A stretch of 64,000 nucleotides of DNA from Campylobacter concisus (GTDB lineage Bacteria; Campylobacterota; Campylobacteria; Campylobacterales; Campylobacteraceae). This document shows, one piece after another, positions 1 through 9,017 of the stretch; within the stretch, counting starts at the first letter, position 1, and every line of letters starts with the position of its first letter. A program made the translations under genes and the position numbers. The DNA lies in contig NZ_CP049270.1 of assembly GCF_003048595.2 (NCBI RefSeq), forward strand, positions 806,001-870,000, in the 5' to 3' direction. The notes beneath the pieces are model-generated. The model had not been told where the DNA came from and made no database searches. It saw only the letters and a program-made list of their open reading frames with translations.

Positions 1-226
1 TAGCGCCAAGACCAAATTTATTTGCTCCTGTTTTATAACCCTTTAGTGCCTCTTCGATAGCTGCTGCATCAAGAGATGTTAAAGCTGGAACTTTATTATT
101 GAACATTTTTTCAGCTTTTGCACCATGACAGGCGATGCATTTTTTGTAGATAGCAGCACCATCTGCAGCAAAGGCAGCAGTTGAAAGTAGAGCCGCAACG
201 CTAGAAACAATTAGTAATTTTTTCAT
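1..226 (-). CDS. c-type cytochrome (c553-like), 3' end outside window
   Basis: Periplasmic single-haem cytochrome c, an electron carrier. The visible 75 residues begin with a signal peptide (MKKLL then a hydrophobic run ending AAFA, about residues 1-20), followed by the haem site CIACH (Cys30, Cys33, His34). The protein runs off the left edge before the axial methionine can be seen. The start is supported by an AAAGGA site at 232-237 (read on the minus strand) and a TATAAT box at 255-260. Small monohaem cytochromes of this kind in Campylobacter carry electrons to terminal oxidases or peroxidases; the exact partner cannot be told from the sequence. Confidence 0.9.
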   Translation of the reverse strand, partial: MKKLLIVSSVAALLSTAAFAADGAAIYKKCIACHGAKAEKMFNNKVPALTSLDAAAIEEALKGYKTGANKFGLGA

Positions 227-254
227 TTTTCATCCTTTGTAAAAAAGTTTATGC

Positions 255-260
255 ATTATA
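255..260 (-). promoter_or_regulatory. -10 box of the cytochrome gene
   Basis: Reads TATAAT on the minus strand. It lies about 30 bases ahead of the cytochrome start, and the AAAGGA ribosome site is in between. There is no clear -35, as is usual for the Campylobacter housekeeping sigma factor. Confidence 0.6.
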
Positions 261-305
261 GTACAAAAAGGTAAATTCGCAAGAAGCTAGTTAAAATATT
301 TTGGC

Positions 306-311
306 TATAAT
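306..311 (+). promoter_or_regulatory. -10 box directly before gmhB, possible leaderless start
   Basis: TATAAT ends only six bases before the ATG at 318, so transcription would begin at or within a base or two of the start codon. No AAGGA-type ribosome site lies between the box and the ATG. This is divergent from the cytochrome promoter. Confidence 0.5.
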
Positions 312-317
312 CACCAA

Positions 318-833
318 ATGAATAAAAATGAGCCTATTAAAGCACTTTTTCTGGATCGAGACGGCGTAATAAACGAAGATGCTGGATATGTTTACGAGAT
401 AAAAGATTTTAAATTTATTGATGGCATTTTTGACGCATTGAGAGAATTTAGCGATGCTGGCTATAAGCTCTTTGTCGTGACAAATCAATCAGGTATAGGT
501 AGAGGCTACTACACGCAGGAGCAGTTTGACGCTTTAAGCAAATTTATGTTAGAAAGCTTGAAAAAAGAGCAAATTTTTATCACTAAAGTCTACTTTTGCC
601 CACATGCCCCAGAGTCAGATTGTGCTTGCAGAAAACCAAATCCAAAAATGATACTTGATGCTTGCGATGAGTTTAATATAGACCTTGAAAACTCGCTCAT
701 GATAGGCGATAAGCCAAGTGACGTCGAGGCTGGCAAAAGGGCAGGCGTTGGTAGAAATTTCTTGCTTGATGGGATAAATTTTAAAGATGTAAGAGATGTT
801 TTAAATAAGCTAAAAAAGGAAAAATCACTATGA
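318..833 (+). CDS. gmhB: D-glycero-D-manno-heptose 1,7-bisphosphate 7-phosphatase
   Basis: HAD-superfamily phosphatase that removes the 7-phosphate from heptose bisphosphate in ADP-heptose synthesis for the LOS core. The 171 residues show HAD motif I DRDG (Asp13, Asp15), motif II TNQSG near 55-59, the zinc loop C94-P-H96 ... C102-A-C104 typical of GmhB, Lys106, and motif IV GDKPSD (Asp131, Asp135). It is first in the four-gene heptose cluster and overlaps hldD in an ATGA. No ribosome site precedes ATG 318, and a TATAAT sits at 306-311, so the mRNA may be leaderless. Confidence 0.95.
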   Translation: MNKNEPIKALFLDRDGVINEDAGYVYEIKDFKFIDGIFDALREFSDAGYKLFVVTNQSGIGRGYYTQEQFDALSKFMLESLKKEQIFITKVYFCPHAPESDCACRKPNPKMILDACDEFNIDLENSLMIGDKPSDVEAGKRAGVGRNFLLDGINFKDVRDVLNKLKKEKSL

Positions 834-1819
834 ATTTAAATGGAAAAAAGATAGTTATAACTGGCGGTGCTGGCTTTATCGGCTCAGCCTTAGCGCACTA
901 TTTTGACGAAAATTTTAAAGATGCTCACGTGCTTGTCGTGGATAAATTTAGAAACGACGAGACATTTAGCAATGGCAACCTAAAAAGCTTTGGCCATTTT
1001 AAAAATTTACTTGGCTTTAAGGGTGAAATTTACGCCGGCGACATCAACGATGAGAGCACACTTGAAAAGATAAGGAGCTTTCGTCCAGACGTTATCTACC
1101 ACGAGGCAGCGATCTCAGACACGACTGTAAAAGAGCAAGATGAACTAATAAAAACAAATGTAAATGCCTTTGTAAATTTGCTTGATATCTGCGAGAGTTT
1201 GGGCGCAAAGATGATTTACGCTAGCTCAGGGGCGACTTATGGCAACGCAAAGAGCCCACAGACCGTTGGCGAGTGTGAAGCACCAAACAACGTCTATGGC
1301 TTTAGTAAACTAAGCATGGATAATATCAATAAAATTTACGCAAAGTGTGGCGTGAGCGTGGTTGGACTAAGATATTTTAACGTTTTTGGCAAGGGCGAGT
1401 TTTTCAAAAACAAAACCGCCTCGATGGTGCTTCAGTTTGGACTTCAAATTTTAGCCGGCAAGACCCCAAGGCTCTTTGAGGGTAGCGACCAGATCAAGCG
1501 TGACTTTGTCTATATAAAAGATATCATTGACGCAAACATAAAAGCACTTGACGCACCAAGTGGCGTCTATAACGCAGCTACTGGCAAGGCTAGAAGCTTT
1601 CAAGATATCGCAGACATCTTGCAGCGTGAGATCGGCGTAAATTTAGGCAACGAATATATAAAAAACCCATTTATCGGCTCATATCAGTTTCATACCGAGG
1701 CTGACGTGGCCCCAGCTAGAGAGGCATTTGGTTTTAGCGCGACTTGGAGCTTGGAAGAGGCGATAAAAGACTACTTGCCAGAAATAAAGAGAATTTACAA
1801 GGAAGAGATAAATGGCTAA
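830..1819 (+). CDS. hldD: ADP-L-glycero-D-manno-heptose 6-epimerase
   Basis: Last step of ADP-heptose synthesis: NADP-dependent epimerisation at C6 of ADP-D,D-heptose. It is an extended short-chain dehydrogenase of 329 residues, with the Rossmann glycine motif GGAGFIG at 12-18, the ASSGATYG strand near 131-138 and the catalytic Y156-x3-K160 pair. Its start overlaps the gmhB stop, and AAAAAGGA precedes ATG 830. It overlaps hldE by eight bases, so the three genes are probably translationally coupled. Confidence 0.95.
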   Translation: MNLNGKKIVITGGAGFIGSALAHYFDENFKDAHVLVVDKFRNDETFSNGNLKSFGHFKNLLGFKGEIYAGDINDESTLEKIRSFRPDVIYHEAAISDTTVKEQDELIKTNVNAFVNLLDICESLGAKMIYASSGATYGNAKSPQTVGECEAPNNVYGFSKLSMDNINKIYAKCGVSVVGLRYFNVFGKGEFFKNKTASMVLQFGLQILAGKTPRLFEGSDQIKRDFVYIKDIIDANIKALDAPSGVYNAATGKARSFQDIADILQREIGVNLGNEYIKNPFIGSYQFHTEADVAPAREAFGFSATWSLEEAIKDYLPEIKRIYKEEING

Positions 1820-3230
1820 GAGAGTTAAAATTTTAGTCGTCGGCGACCTCATGCTGGATCACTATATCTGGGGCAGCTGCGACCGTATCTCTCCTGAAGC
1901 GCCAGTGCAGGTAGTAAAGATAAATAACGAAACCTACACACTTGGAGGTGCTGGCAACGTGGTGAGAAATTTGCTTTCCCTTGGCGCAAATGTGAGCGTA
2001 GCTAGCGTTTTGGGAGATGATGAGGCTGGTAAAAAGATAAAAGAAAGACTTGCTGAGCTAAAAGTAAAAGATGAACTGATCCTTACTGAAAGAGGACGCG
2101 AAAGCTCGATAAAAAGCCGTATCATGGCATCGCACCAGCAAGTTGTTAGGATCGATAAAGAGAGCGTTGTCAAGATAAATTTAGAAGATGAGTTCGTCTC
2201 AAAAGTAAAAGAAAACCTTGCAAATTTTAAGGCTGTCTTGCTAAGCGACTACGGCAAAGGCGTGCTTAGCAAAAAGGTTTGTCAAGAGATCATAAACGAG
2301 TGCGTGAGGCTAAATATCCCAGTGCTCATAGACCCAAAAGGCAGCGACTACTCAAAATACAAAAACGCGACCCTTCTAACGCCAAATAAAAAAGAGGCGA
2401 GCGAGGCTACAAATTTAAAGATAAAAGACAAAGCCGAGCTTGAAAAGGCGATAAAGCAGCTAAAAGACGAGCTAAATTTGACCTATTCGATCATCACGAT
2501 CTCAGAAGAGGGTATCGCGCTTTATGACGACAAGCTACACATCTTTGCTGCTAAGGCAAAAGAGGTCTTTGATGTCACTGGTGCTGGAGATACGGTGCTG
2601 GCTACACTTGGCTATATGCTAGCAAACGGAGCTGATATAAAAGAGGCGATAAAGATAGCAAACCTCGCAGCAGCCGTCGTAGTGGCTAAAATAGGCAGTG
2701 CAACGGCTAGCTTTAGCGAGATCGAGCAGCTGCTAAATAGCTCATTTGGGGCAAATTTCGAGCACAAGCTAAAGAGCCTTGATGAGCTTGAGGAGATTTT
2801 GAGCCAAAAGGGCAAGAAAAGGGTCGTTTTCACAAATGGCTGCTTTGATATCTTGCACGCTGGGCACGTAAAATACCTAGCGCGCGCAAGGGAGCTTGGC
2901 GATCTTTTGGTCGTTGGGTTAAACTCGGACGCTTCGGTTAAGAGGCTAAAAGGGGATGCTAGGCCTATAAACTCGCAAGATGATAGAGCCTGCGTGCTAA
3001 GCGGGCTTGGATTTGTTGATTATGTCGTCATTTTTGATGAGGATACGCCATTAAATTTGATAACAAAGATAAAGCCTGACGTGCTTGTAAAAGGGGCTGA
3101 TTATAAAGGCAAAGAGGTCGTTGGCAGCGATATCGTAAAAGAGGTTAGGCTCATCGACTTTGTCGAGGGTAAAAGTACGACAGGGATAATAAAAAGGATA
3201 AAAGATGTTAAAAACGATGATAAAAAATGA
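1812..3230 (+). CDS. hldE: bifunctional heptose 7-phosphate kinase / heptose 1-phosphate adenylyltransferase
   Basis: Two enzymes of ADP-heptose synthesis in one 472-residue chain. The N-terminal PfkB/ribokinase-type kinase (about 1-310) has GDLMLD at the start and the DVTGAGD ATP/anion-hole motif at 254-260. The C-terminal cytidylyltransferase-like domain (about 335-470) has TNGCFD and the nucleotide-binding HAGH at 349-352. Full length for the fused family. It sits between hldD and gmhA with overlaps on both sides. Confidence 0.95.
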   Translation: MAKRVKILVVGDLMLDHYIWGSCDRISPEAPVQVVKINNETYTLGGAGNVVRNLLSLGANVSVASVLGDDEAGKKIKERLAELKVKDELILTERGRESSIKSRIMASHQQVVRIDKESVVKINLEDEFVSKVKENLANFKAVLLSDYGKGVLSKKVCQEIINECVRLNIPVLIDPKGSDYSKYKNATLLTPNKKEASEATNLKIKDKAELEKAIKQLKDELNLTYSIITISEEGIALYDDKLHIFAAKAKEVFDVTGAGDTVLATLGYMLANGADIKEAIKIANLAAAVVVAKIGSATASFSEIEQLLNSSFGANFEHKLKSLDELEEILSQKGKKRVVFTNGCFDILHAGHVKYLARARELGDLLVVGLNSDASVKRLKGDARPINSQDDRACVLSGLGFVDYVVIFDEDTPLNLITKIKPDVLVKGADYKGKEVVGSDIVKEVRLIDFVEGKSTTGIIKRIKDVKNDDKK

Positions 3231-3774
3231 GCTCGAGGCTCACCAAAAGACCTTTAACGAGCATGTAAATTTGCTAGATAGCCTAGAGCGTGCTTGCCAG
3301 ATGGTAGCTGATACGCTAAAAAATGGAAAAAAGGTGCTAATATGTGGCAACGGCGGTTCTGCGGCGGACGCACAGCACTTTGCAGCCGAGCTAACTGGCA
3401 GATATAAAAGCGAACGTCAAGCACTACCAGGCATCGCGCTAACTACCGACACTTCGGCACTTACGGCCATTGGCAACGACTACGGCTTTGACTATGTTTT
3501 CTCACGTCAGCTTGAGGCTTTAGCTCAGCCAGGCGACTTGCTCGTGGCGATCTCAACTAGTGGCAACAGCAAAAATGTCCTTGAGGCTATAAAAAGTGCT
3601 AAGAAAATGGGTGCATTGGTGCTTGGACTTAGCGGCAAAGGCGGCGGTGCGATGAATGAAGGATGTGATCTAAATTTAGTCGTTAGCTCAAGCGACACTG
3701 CAAGGATACAAGAGTCGCACATATTTTTCATTCACACGATATGTCAGGCTGTAGACGAAGCTTTTAGGGGTTAA
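3205..3774 (+). CDS. gmhA: sedoheptulose 7-phosphate isomerase
   Basis: First step of the heptose pathway: sedoheptulose 7-phosphate to D-glycero-D-manno-heptose 7-phosphate. SIS-domain protein of 189 residues with the phosphosugar loops [10 protein letters not shown] near 48-57 and ISTSGNS near 118-124. ATG 3205 is preferred because AAAAGGA (about 3193-3198) is correctly spaced; it overlaps the hldE stop by 26 bases. A second ATG in frame at 3220 would shorten it by five residues. Confidence 0.93.
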   Translation: MLKTMIKNELEAHQKTFNEHVNLLDSLERACQMVADTLKNGKKVLICGNGGSAADAQHFAAELTGRYKSERQALPGIALTTDTSALTAIGNDYGFDYVFSRQLEALAQPGDLLVAISTSGNSKNVLEAIKSAKKMGALVLGLSGKGGGAMNEGCDLNLVVSSSDTARIQESHIFFIHTICQAVDEAFRG

Positions 3775-3775
3775 T

Positions 3776-4171
3776 ATGCAAGAAGTGATGGATAAATTTT
3801 TAAAAGAGCCTAACCAACAAAATGAGGTAAATTTGATAGCGGCTTTAAAAAAGGCTAGCTTTTTTGCTCCGGTGCTTTTAAACCAAGCGCTCGCAAAGCC
3901 TGATGGTGGTGTGGTTTATGAAGAAGAGGGCTCAAATATCAAATTTATCCTGCTTGAAGATGAGGGCGATAAGCTTAGCTATTTTCCGGCATTTACTAGC
4001 AAAGAAGCGATGAGGCTTTGGCGAAACGACAGTGAGCAAGAAAGCATAGAGATAGGGCTAAAAGAGTATCTTGCGATGCTAAAAGAGAGCAGTTACGCTG
4101 GCGTCGTGGTTGATGCATTTAGCTATGATTTTATTCTTAAAAAAGAGCAGATAGCAAGAATTTTAGACTAA
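3776..4171 (+). CDS. SseB-like N-terminal domain protein
   Basis: Cytoplasmic protein of 131 residues, unknown biochemical role. The order of features (short helical N-terminus, a FFAPVLL strand, an acidic segment, then YFPAFTSKEA and a VVVDAFSYDFIL strand) matches the SseB family N-terminal domain. There is no signal peptide or membrane segment. It starts two bases after the gmhA stop and so belongs to the heptose operon by position, but nothing in it suggests a sugar-nucleotide enzyme. The fold assignment is from recognition, not a search. Confidence 0.7.
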   Translation: MQEVMDKFLKEPNQQNEVNLIAALKKASFFAPVLLNQALAKPDGGVVYEEEGSNIKFILLEDEGDKLSYFPAFTSKEAMRLWRNDSEQESIEIGLKEYLAMLKESSYAGVVVDAFSYDFILKKEQIARILD

Positions 4172-4237
4172 AATTTTCATCACACTATTGCCAAAGTCGC
4201 TGATTTGCTATTTAGCAAGTTTTTATTAATTTTAAGC

Positions 4238-4243
4238 TAAAAT
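4238..4243 (+). promoter_or_regulatory. -10 box of gyrA
   Basis: TAAAAT in the 98-base gap before gyrA, about 27 bases before the ATG, with AAGGA at about 4260-4264 as ribosome site. Confidence 0.45.
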
Positions 4244-4269
4244 CAGCCAAGCTAAATTTAAGGAAAAAA

Positions 4270-6888
4270 ATGAAAGACAATCTACTTGAATTAACCCAAG
4301 ATATCGCGTCTGTTGATATCGAAGAGTCTATAAAAACTAGCTATCTTGACTACTCCATGAGTGTCATTGTGGGACGTGCTTTGCCTGATGCTAGAGACGG
4401 ACTAAAGCCAGTTCACAGAAGAATTTTATACGCTATGGACAATCTTGGCGTTGGTAGCAGAAGTGCCTATATGAAGTCAGCTCGTATCGTTGGTGAAGTT
4501 ATTGGTAAGTACCACCCACACGGCGACACAGCGGTTTATGACGCACTTGTTCGTATGGCCCAGAAATTTTCTATGCGTTATCCAGTCGTTGATGGACAAG
4601 GAAACTTTGGCTCGATAGATGGCGACAGCGCAGCTGCGATGCGTTATACCGAAGCTAGAATGACAATGCTTACTGAAGAGCTTTTAAAAGATATCGATAA
4701 AGATACGGTTGATTTTGTGCCAAACTACGATGATAGAGAGGTCGAACCAGACGTACTTCCAAGCCGTGTACCAAATTTATTGCTAAACGGCTCAAGCGGT
4801 ATCGCGGTTGGTATGGCGACAAATATCCCACCACACAGTCTTGATGAGCTTATAGATGGTCTTTTACTACTTCTTGAAAACAAAGAGGCGACACTTGAAG
4901 AGGTGATGGAATTTATCAAAGGTCCAGACTTTCCAACTGGCGGTATCATCTTTGGCAAAAAGGGTATCATAGAGGCCTACCGCACAGGTCGTGGCAGGGT
5001 CAAACTAAGAGCCAAAACTCACATAGAAAAAAAGCCAAACAAAGATGTCATCGTCATTGATGAGCTACCATATCAAACAAACAAAGCAAGGCTTATCGAG
5101 CAGATCGCTGAGCTTGTAAAAGATAAGCAGATAGATGGCATCAGCGAGGTTAGAGATGAGTCTGATAAAGACGGCATCCGCGTAGTCATCGAGCTAAAAC
5201 GCGACGCTATGAGCGACATCGTGCTAAACAACCTCTTTAAATCAACCACGATGGAGAGCACTTTTGGCGTTATTATGCTTGCTATTAACAACAAAGAGCC
5301 AAAGGTGTTTAACCTTATCGAACTACTTAAGCTATTTTTAAATCACAGAAAAACGGTCATTATTAGAAGAACGATATTTGAGCTTGAAAAAGCGCGCGCA
5401 AGAGCCCACATTTTAGAGGGTTTAAAGATCGCACTTGATAATATCGATGAGGTGATCGAACTTATTAGAAATAGTGCCGATACAGCGGTTGCCAGAGAAG
5501 GCTTGATGAGTAAATTTAACCTCTCAGAACTTCAAGCAAACGCTATCCTTGATATGCGTCTAAGCAAGCTTACAGGCCTAGAGAGAGAAAAACTAGAGGC
5601 CGAGCTAGCCGAGCTTATGGCTGAGATCGCAAGACTTGATGAAATTTTAAAGAGTGAGACATTGCTTGAAAATTTGATCAAAGAAGAGCTTCTTGAGATC
5701 AAAAATAAATTTAAAGTACCAAGAGTGACTGAGATCGTTGATGACTACGATGATATTGACATTGAAGATCTCATACCAAATGAAAATATGGTCGTAACTA
5801 TAACCCACCGAGGTTACATCAAGCGTGTGCCAAGCAAGCAGTACGAGAAGCAAAAACGTGGTGGCAAGGGCAAAGTAGCGGTCACGACATACGATGATGA
5901 CTTTATAGAGAGTTTCTTTACTTCAAATACCCACGATACGCTTATGTTTGTGACTGATCGCGGACAGCTATACTGGCTAAAAGTCTATAAGATCCCAGAG
6001 GGAAGCCGCACGGCAAAGGGCAAAGCAGTTGTAAATTTGATCCAGTTGCAGCCTGATGAGAAGATCAAAGCGATCATCCCAACGACTGACTTTGACGAGA
6101 GCAAATCGCTAGCGTTCTTTACTAAAAATGGCATCGTAAAACGCACAAATTTAAGCGAGTTTAAAAATATCCGCTCAGTTGGTGTAAGAGCTATAAGCCT
6201 CGATGAGAACGACGAGCTAGTAACTGCGCTCATCGCTCAAACATACGATGATATGCCAGTGACTGACCCTGAAAATGAGCTAAGCGTAGAGACAGAGGTG
6301 CTTGAAGTTGAAGAGCTTCAAAATGAGATCGACGAAGATAGTGCAAATGCTGAAGAGGACGCAAACTCAAGCGATGAGATAATGCTATTTGTCGTTACTA
6401 AAAAGGGTATGTGCCTTAAATTTAAGATCAGCAAAGTTCGCCAAATGGGTAGAACTGCACGCGGCGTAACTGGCATCAAATTTAAAGAGCCAGGCGATGA
6501 GGTCGTAGGCGCAGCAGTCATCGAAAGCAATGATCAAGAAATTTTAAGCATATCTCAAAAAGGTATCGGCAAACGCACAACTGCTGATGAGTACCGCTTG
6601 ACAAACCGCGGTGGTAAAGGCGTAATCTGCATGAAACTAACAAACAGAACGGGTGATCTAATCGGTGTTGTGATGGTTGACGAAGAGCAAGATCTAATGG
6701 CCCTAACATCAAGCGGCAAAATGATTAGAGTAGATATGCAAAGCATCCGCAAAGCAGGACGTAATACAAGTGGCGTGATCGTTGTAAATGTAGATGGCGA
6801 TGATGTTGTAAGTATCGCAAGATGCCCTAAGGCCGAAGATGGTGATGATGAAGAAGCATCAAGCGAAGATATGGGGCTTTTGGAATAA
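4270..6888 (+). CDS. gyrA: DNA gyrase subunit A
   Basis: Breakage-reunion subunit of the A2B2 gyrase that introduces negative supercoils. The 872 residues begin with the conserved [39 protein letters not shown] block. The catalytic tyrosine is Tyr126 in AAMRYTE. The quinolone region reads GDTAVYD with Thr87 and Asp91, which are the unmutated residues (Thr86 and Asp90 in C. jejuni). The GyrA box QKRGGKG lies near 528-534, ahead of the C-terminal pinwheel. An acidic insert at about 663-702 and an acidic tail interrupt or follow the pinwheel blades. flgP follows after a short gap, as in C. jejuni. Confidence 0.98.
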   Translation: MKDNLLELTQDIASVDIEESIKTSYLDYSMSVIVGRALPDARDGLKPVHRRILYAMDNLGVGSRSAYMKSARIVGEVIGKYHPHGDTAVYDALVRMAQKFSMRYPVVDGQGNFGSIDGDSAAAMRYTEARMTMLTEELLKDIDKDTVDFVPNYDDREVEPDVLPSRVPNLLLNGSSGIAVGMATNIPPHSLDELIDGLLLLLENKEATLEEVMEFIKGPDFPTGGIIFGKKGIIEAYRTGRGRVKLRAKTHIEKKPNKDVIVIDELPYQTNKARLIEQIAELVKDKQIDGISEVRDESDKDGIRVVIELKRDAMSDIVLNNLFKSTTMESTFGVIMLAINNKEPKVFNLIELLKLFLNHRKTVIIRRTIFELEKARARAHILEGLKIALDNIDEVIELIRNSADTAVAREGLMSKFNLSELQANAILDMRLSKLTGLEREKLEAELAELMAEIARLDEILKSETLLENLIKEELLEIKNKFKVPRVTEIVDDYDDIDIEDLIPNENMVVTITHRGYIKRVPSKQYEKQKRGGKGKVAVTTYDDDFIESFFTSNTHDTLMFVTDRGQLYWLKVYKIPEGSRTAKGKAVVNLIQLQPDEKIKAIIPTTDFDESKSLAFFTKNGIVKRTNLSEFKNIRSVGVRAISLDENDELVTALIAQTYDDMPVTDPENELSVETEVLEVEELQNEIDEDSANAEEDANSSDEIMLFVVTKKGMCLKFKISKVRQMGRTARGVTGIKFKEPGDEVVGAAVIESNDQEILSISQKGIGKRTTADEYRLTNRGGKGVICMKLTNRTGDLIGVVMVDEEQDLMALTSSGKMIRVDMQSIRKAGRNTSGVIVVNVDGDDVVSIARCPKAEDGDDEEASSEDMGLLE

Positions 6889-6931
6889 ATTTTGCTGTTA
6901 AATTTTAAATAAAAGCATAAAAAGGTTGTTT

Positions 6932-7432
6932 ATGAAGATTAAAATTTTATTTTTTGCTGTAATGGCGACACTTTTTAGTGGTTGTACATTTAACGGCTTT
7001 ATGGGCGAGCCGACAAGCACATCAAATCGCAATGTAGTCATCCAAAAGGTCGATAAAGACGATCTTAGAGAGGTGATGAAAAAAGAGAAGATGATATATG
7101 ATAGCGCTCCAAGAGAGACTACTTTTAGGGCTACAGGTGAGGGTATAGCTCCGTTAAATTCGCTCTCTTATGCTCAGTCTGTAACTTTAGCAAAAAGAGC
7201 GGCGATGGCTGATGCTTATTCGCAGCTTGCTGGTAAGCTTTATGGCGTAAAGATCAACGCTGAAGACACCGTAAGAGACGCGATGCTAAACGACTCATCT
7301 ATCACTTCAAAGGTTCAAGGCCTTGTCAAAAACGCAAGGATCGTGAATGAAAATTTCAAAGACGGGCTTTATAAGGTAAATATGGAGCTTAAGATAGACG
7401 AAGATAAGTGGCGAGAAGTCTTTTCTTACTAA
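6932..7432 (+). CDS. flgP: FlgP-type LPP20 outer-membrane lipoprotein
   Basis: Lipoprotein of the LPP20 family. In C. jejuni, FlgP builds the large basal disk around the flagellar motor and is needed for motility. The 166-residue product has a lipoprotein signal ending in LFSGC (Cys18). The central part, with AEGIAPLNSLSYAQSVTLAKRAAMADAYSQLA-like features, is typical of LPP20. ATG 6932 is chosen over the TTG two codons upstream because AAAAGG at about 6920-6925 is then properly spaced. Position between gyrA and the flgQ/flgR pair supports the name. Confidence 0.9.
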   Translation: MKIKILFFAVMATLFSGCTFNGFMGEPTSTSNRNVVIQKVDKDDLREVMKKEKMIYDSAPRETTFRATGEGIAPLNSLSYAQSVTLAKRAAMADAYSQLAGKLYGVKINAEDTVRDAMLNDSSITSKVQGLVKNARIVNENFKDGLYKVNMELKIDEDKWREVFSY

Positions 7433-7800
7433 CGATACTTTTAAATTTTGCCTTTTGCTTGGAAGAGTTTATCTTCTGGGCGAAGGTTGATACGAAAAAT
7501 CAAATAGTTGCCTTTGAAGAAATTTCATTTTCAAAGGCGATGACTTTAACACCAAACCCAAAACCAAAATTTCTTTGCCAGATAGACGCTTTTAAAGATG
7601 AAAACACCACAACTCTTGGCTTTTTAAATTTACACAAAGATGAAATTTTTGACTGCTTTGCCTTAAAAAAAGTGATGATAAAAAATGAGCTAAATGTCAA
7701 AAATGCACAGATCTCAAACGCTTCAAATTTGAAAATTTTGCCAGTTAGATTTATGGTGGAATTTAAGCCAAAATCCGCTATCATCGGCACACTTCAATAA
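7408..7800 (+). CDS. flgQ: FlgQ-like flagellar motility protein
   Basis: In C. jejuni FlgQ is an envelope protein that keeps FlgP stable and is required for motility. This 130-residue product starts with a signal peptide (SLFLLTILLNFAFC, about 4-17); otherwise it has mixed beta character and no catalytic motif. The name rests on position between flgP and flgR and on size, not on a recognised motif. The only plausible start is GTG 7408, which overlaps flgP by 25 bases and has a poor ribosome site, so translation is probably coupled to flgP. Confidence 0.75.
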   Translation: MARSLFLLTILLNFAFCLEEFIFWAKVDTKNQIVAFEEISFSKAMTLTPNPKPKFLCQIDAFKDENTTTLGFLNLHKDEIFDCFALKKVMIKNELNVKNAQISNASNLKILPVRFMVEFKPKSAIIGTLQ

Positions 7801-7812
7801 AAAAGAGATCAA

Positions 7813-8967
7813 ATGAATATCGTCATAGTAGAAGATGACATCAATATGCGAAAGTCGCTTGAGATCGCACTTGGCGAGTATGAAGAGCTAAATATAAAAA
7901 GCTATAAGAGTGCAGTTGAAGCCCTAAAAAAACTAAGCGATGACACTGATCTAATCATCACCGATATAAACATGCCAAAGATGGATGGACTTGAGTTTAT
8001 TAAGGAGTTAAATGGCAAATTTGACGTCATCATAATGACAGGAAATGCGACACTTAATAAGGCGATTGAGAGCGTTAGGCTCGGCGTGAAGGACTTTTTA
8101 ACAAAGCCATTTGACGTCTCAACTCTATATGAAGCGATAAAAAGGGTAGAGACGCTAAAACAAAAGACTCCAAAAAGCATAAAAAAAGTTGAAACTAAAA
8201 GCGAAAATAACGGCTTTTTAGCCACTTCAAAGGCGCTTGAAGCTACGCTAAATATCGCGCTAAAAGCCGCGAGGACTGACGCTTCAATAATGCTTAGTGG
8301 CGAAAGTGGCGTTGGCAAGGAGGTCTTTGCTAAATTTATCCACGCAAACTCACCTAGAAAAGATGCTGTATTTGTTGCTTTAAATATGGCAGCGATCCCT
8401 GAAAATTTGATAGAAAGTGAGCTTTTTGGCTTTGAAAAGGGCGCATTTACTGACGCTGCGACTACCAAAAAAGGGCAGTTTGAGCTAGCAAATGGTGGAA
8501 CGCTATTTTTAGATGAGATCGGCGAGATGCCTATAAATTTACAACCAAAGCTGCTTCGTGCCTTGCAGGAGCGCGAGATAACAAGACTTGGCGCTACAAA
8601 GAGCGAAAAGATAGATGTTCGCATCATCTGCGCTACAAACGCAAATTTAGAGCTTGCGATGAAGGAGGGCAGGTTTAGGGAGGATCTTTTCTACCGCCTA
8701 AACACGATCCCGCTTTTCATCCCGCCACTTCGTGAGCGAAAAGATGAAATTTTACCTATCGCGCAGGATACTTTGGAAAAATGTTGCAAAGAGTATGGCT
8801 TTGAGGCTAAAAATTTCTCAAAAGCGGCAAAAGAGGAGCTTTTGAGCTACGACTATCCAGGCAACATAAGAGAGCTCATTTCAGTCGTGCAGCGTGCAGC
8901 GATACTAAGTGAGGGTGATGAAATTTTGCCAAATGATCTATTTTTACAAGCTAGAAGCAAAAAATAG
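7813..8967 (+). CDS. flgR: sigma-54 response regulator FlgR, no DNA-binding domain
   Basis: NtrC-type activator of sigma-54 flagellar (rod/hook) genes, normally phosphorylated by FlgS. Receiver domain 1-115 with Asp10, phospho-acceptor Asp51 and Lys98. AAA+ domain about 135-365 with Walker A GESGVGKE at 163-170, the sigma-54 contact loop GAFTDA at 210-215 (canonical GAFTGA), Walker B LFLDEIGE near 231-238 and the arginine-finger region RFREDLFYRLN near 287-297. The 384-residue chain ends shortly after the AAA+ lid, so the usual C-terminal helix-turn-helix is missing. Only about 50 bases separate its stop from asd, so no shifted C-terminal part is hidden. H. pylori FlgR is similarly short. Confidence 0.95.
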   Translation: MNIVIVEDDINMRKSLEIALGEYEELNIKSYKSAVEALKKLSDDTDLIITDINMPKMDGLEFIKELNGKFDVIIMTGNATLNKAIESVRLGVKDFLTKPFDVSTLYEAIKRVETLKQKTPKSIKKVETKSENNGFLATSKALEATLNIALKAARTDASIMLSGESGVGKEVFAKFIHANSPRKDAVFVALNMAAIPENLIESELFGFEKGAFTDAATTKKGQFELANGGTLFLDEIGEMPINLQPKLLRALQEREITRLGATKSEKIDVRIICATNANLELAMKEGRFREDLFYRLNTIPLFIPPLRERKDEILPIAQDTLEKCCKEYGFEAKNFSKAAKEELLSYDYPGNIRELISVVQRAAILSEGDEILPNDLFLQARSKK

Positions 8968-8980
8968 CCATAAATTTAAG

Positions 8981-8986
8981 TAAAAT
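8981..8986 (+). promoter_or_regulatory. -10 box of asd
   Basis: TAAAAT, 31 bases before the asd ATG; the ribosome site AAGGAG is at 9007-9012. Confidence 0.4.
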
Positions 8987-9017
8987 TACGAAAATTAAAA
9001 AAAGATAAGGAGAGCAG

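Noticed and set aside
7902-8627. 241-residue open frame on the minus strand
   Set aside because: It lies wholly antisense to flgR, which has clear receiver and AAA+ motifs; the opposite frame is rich in Ser/Phe as expected from the reversed codon pattern.
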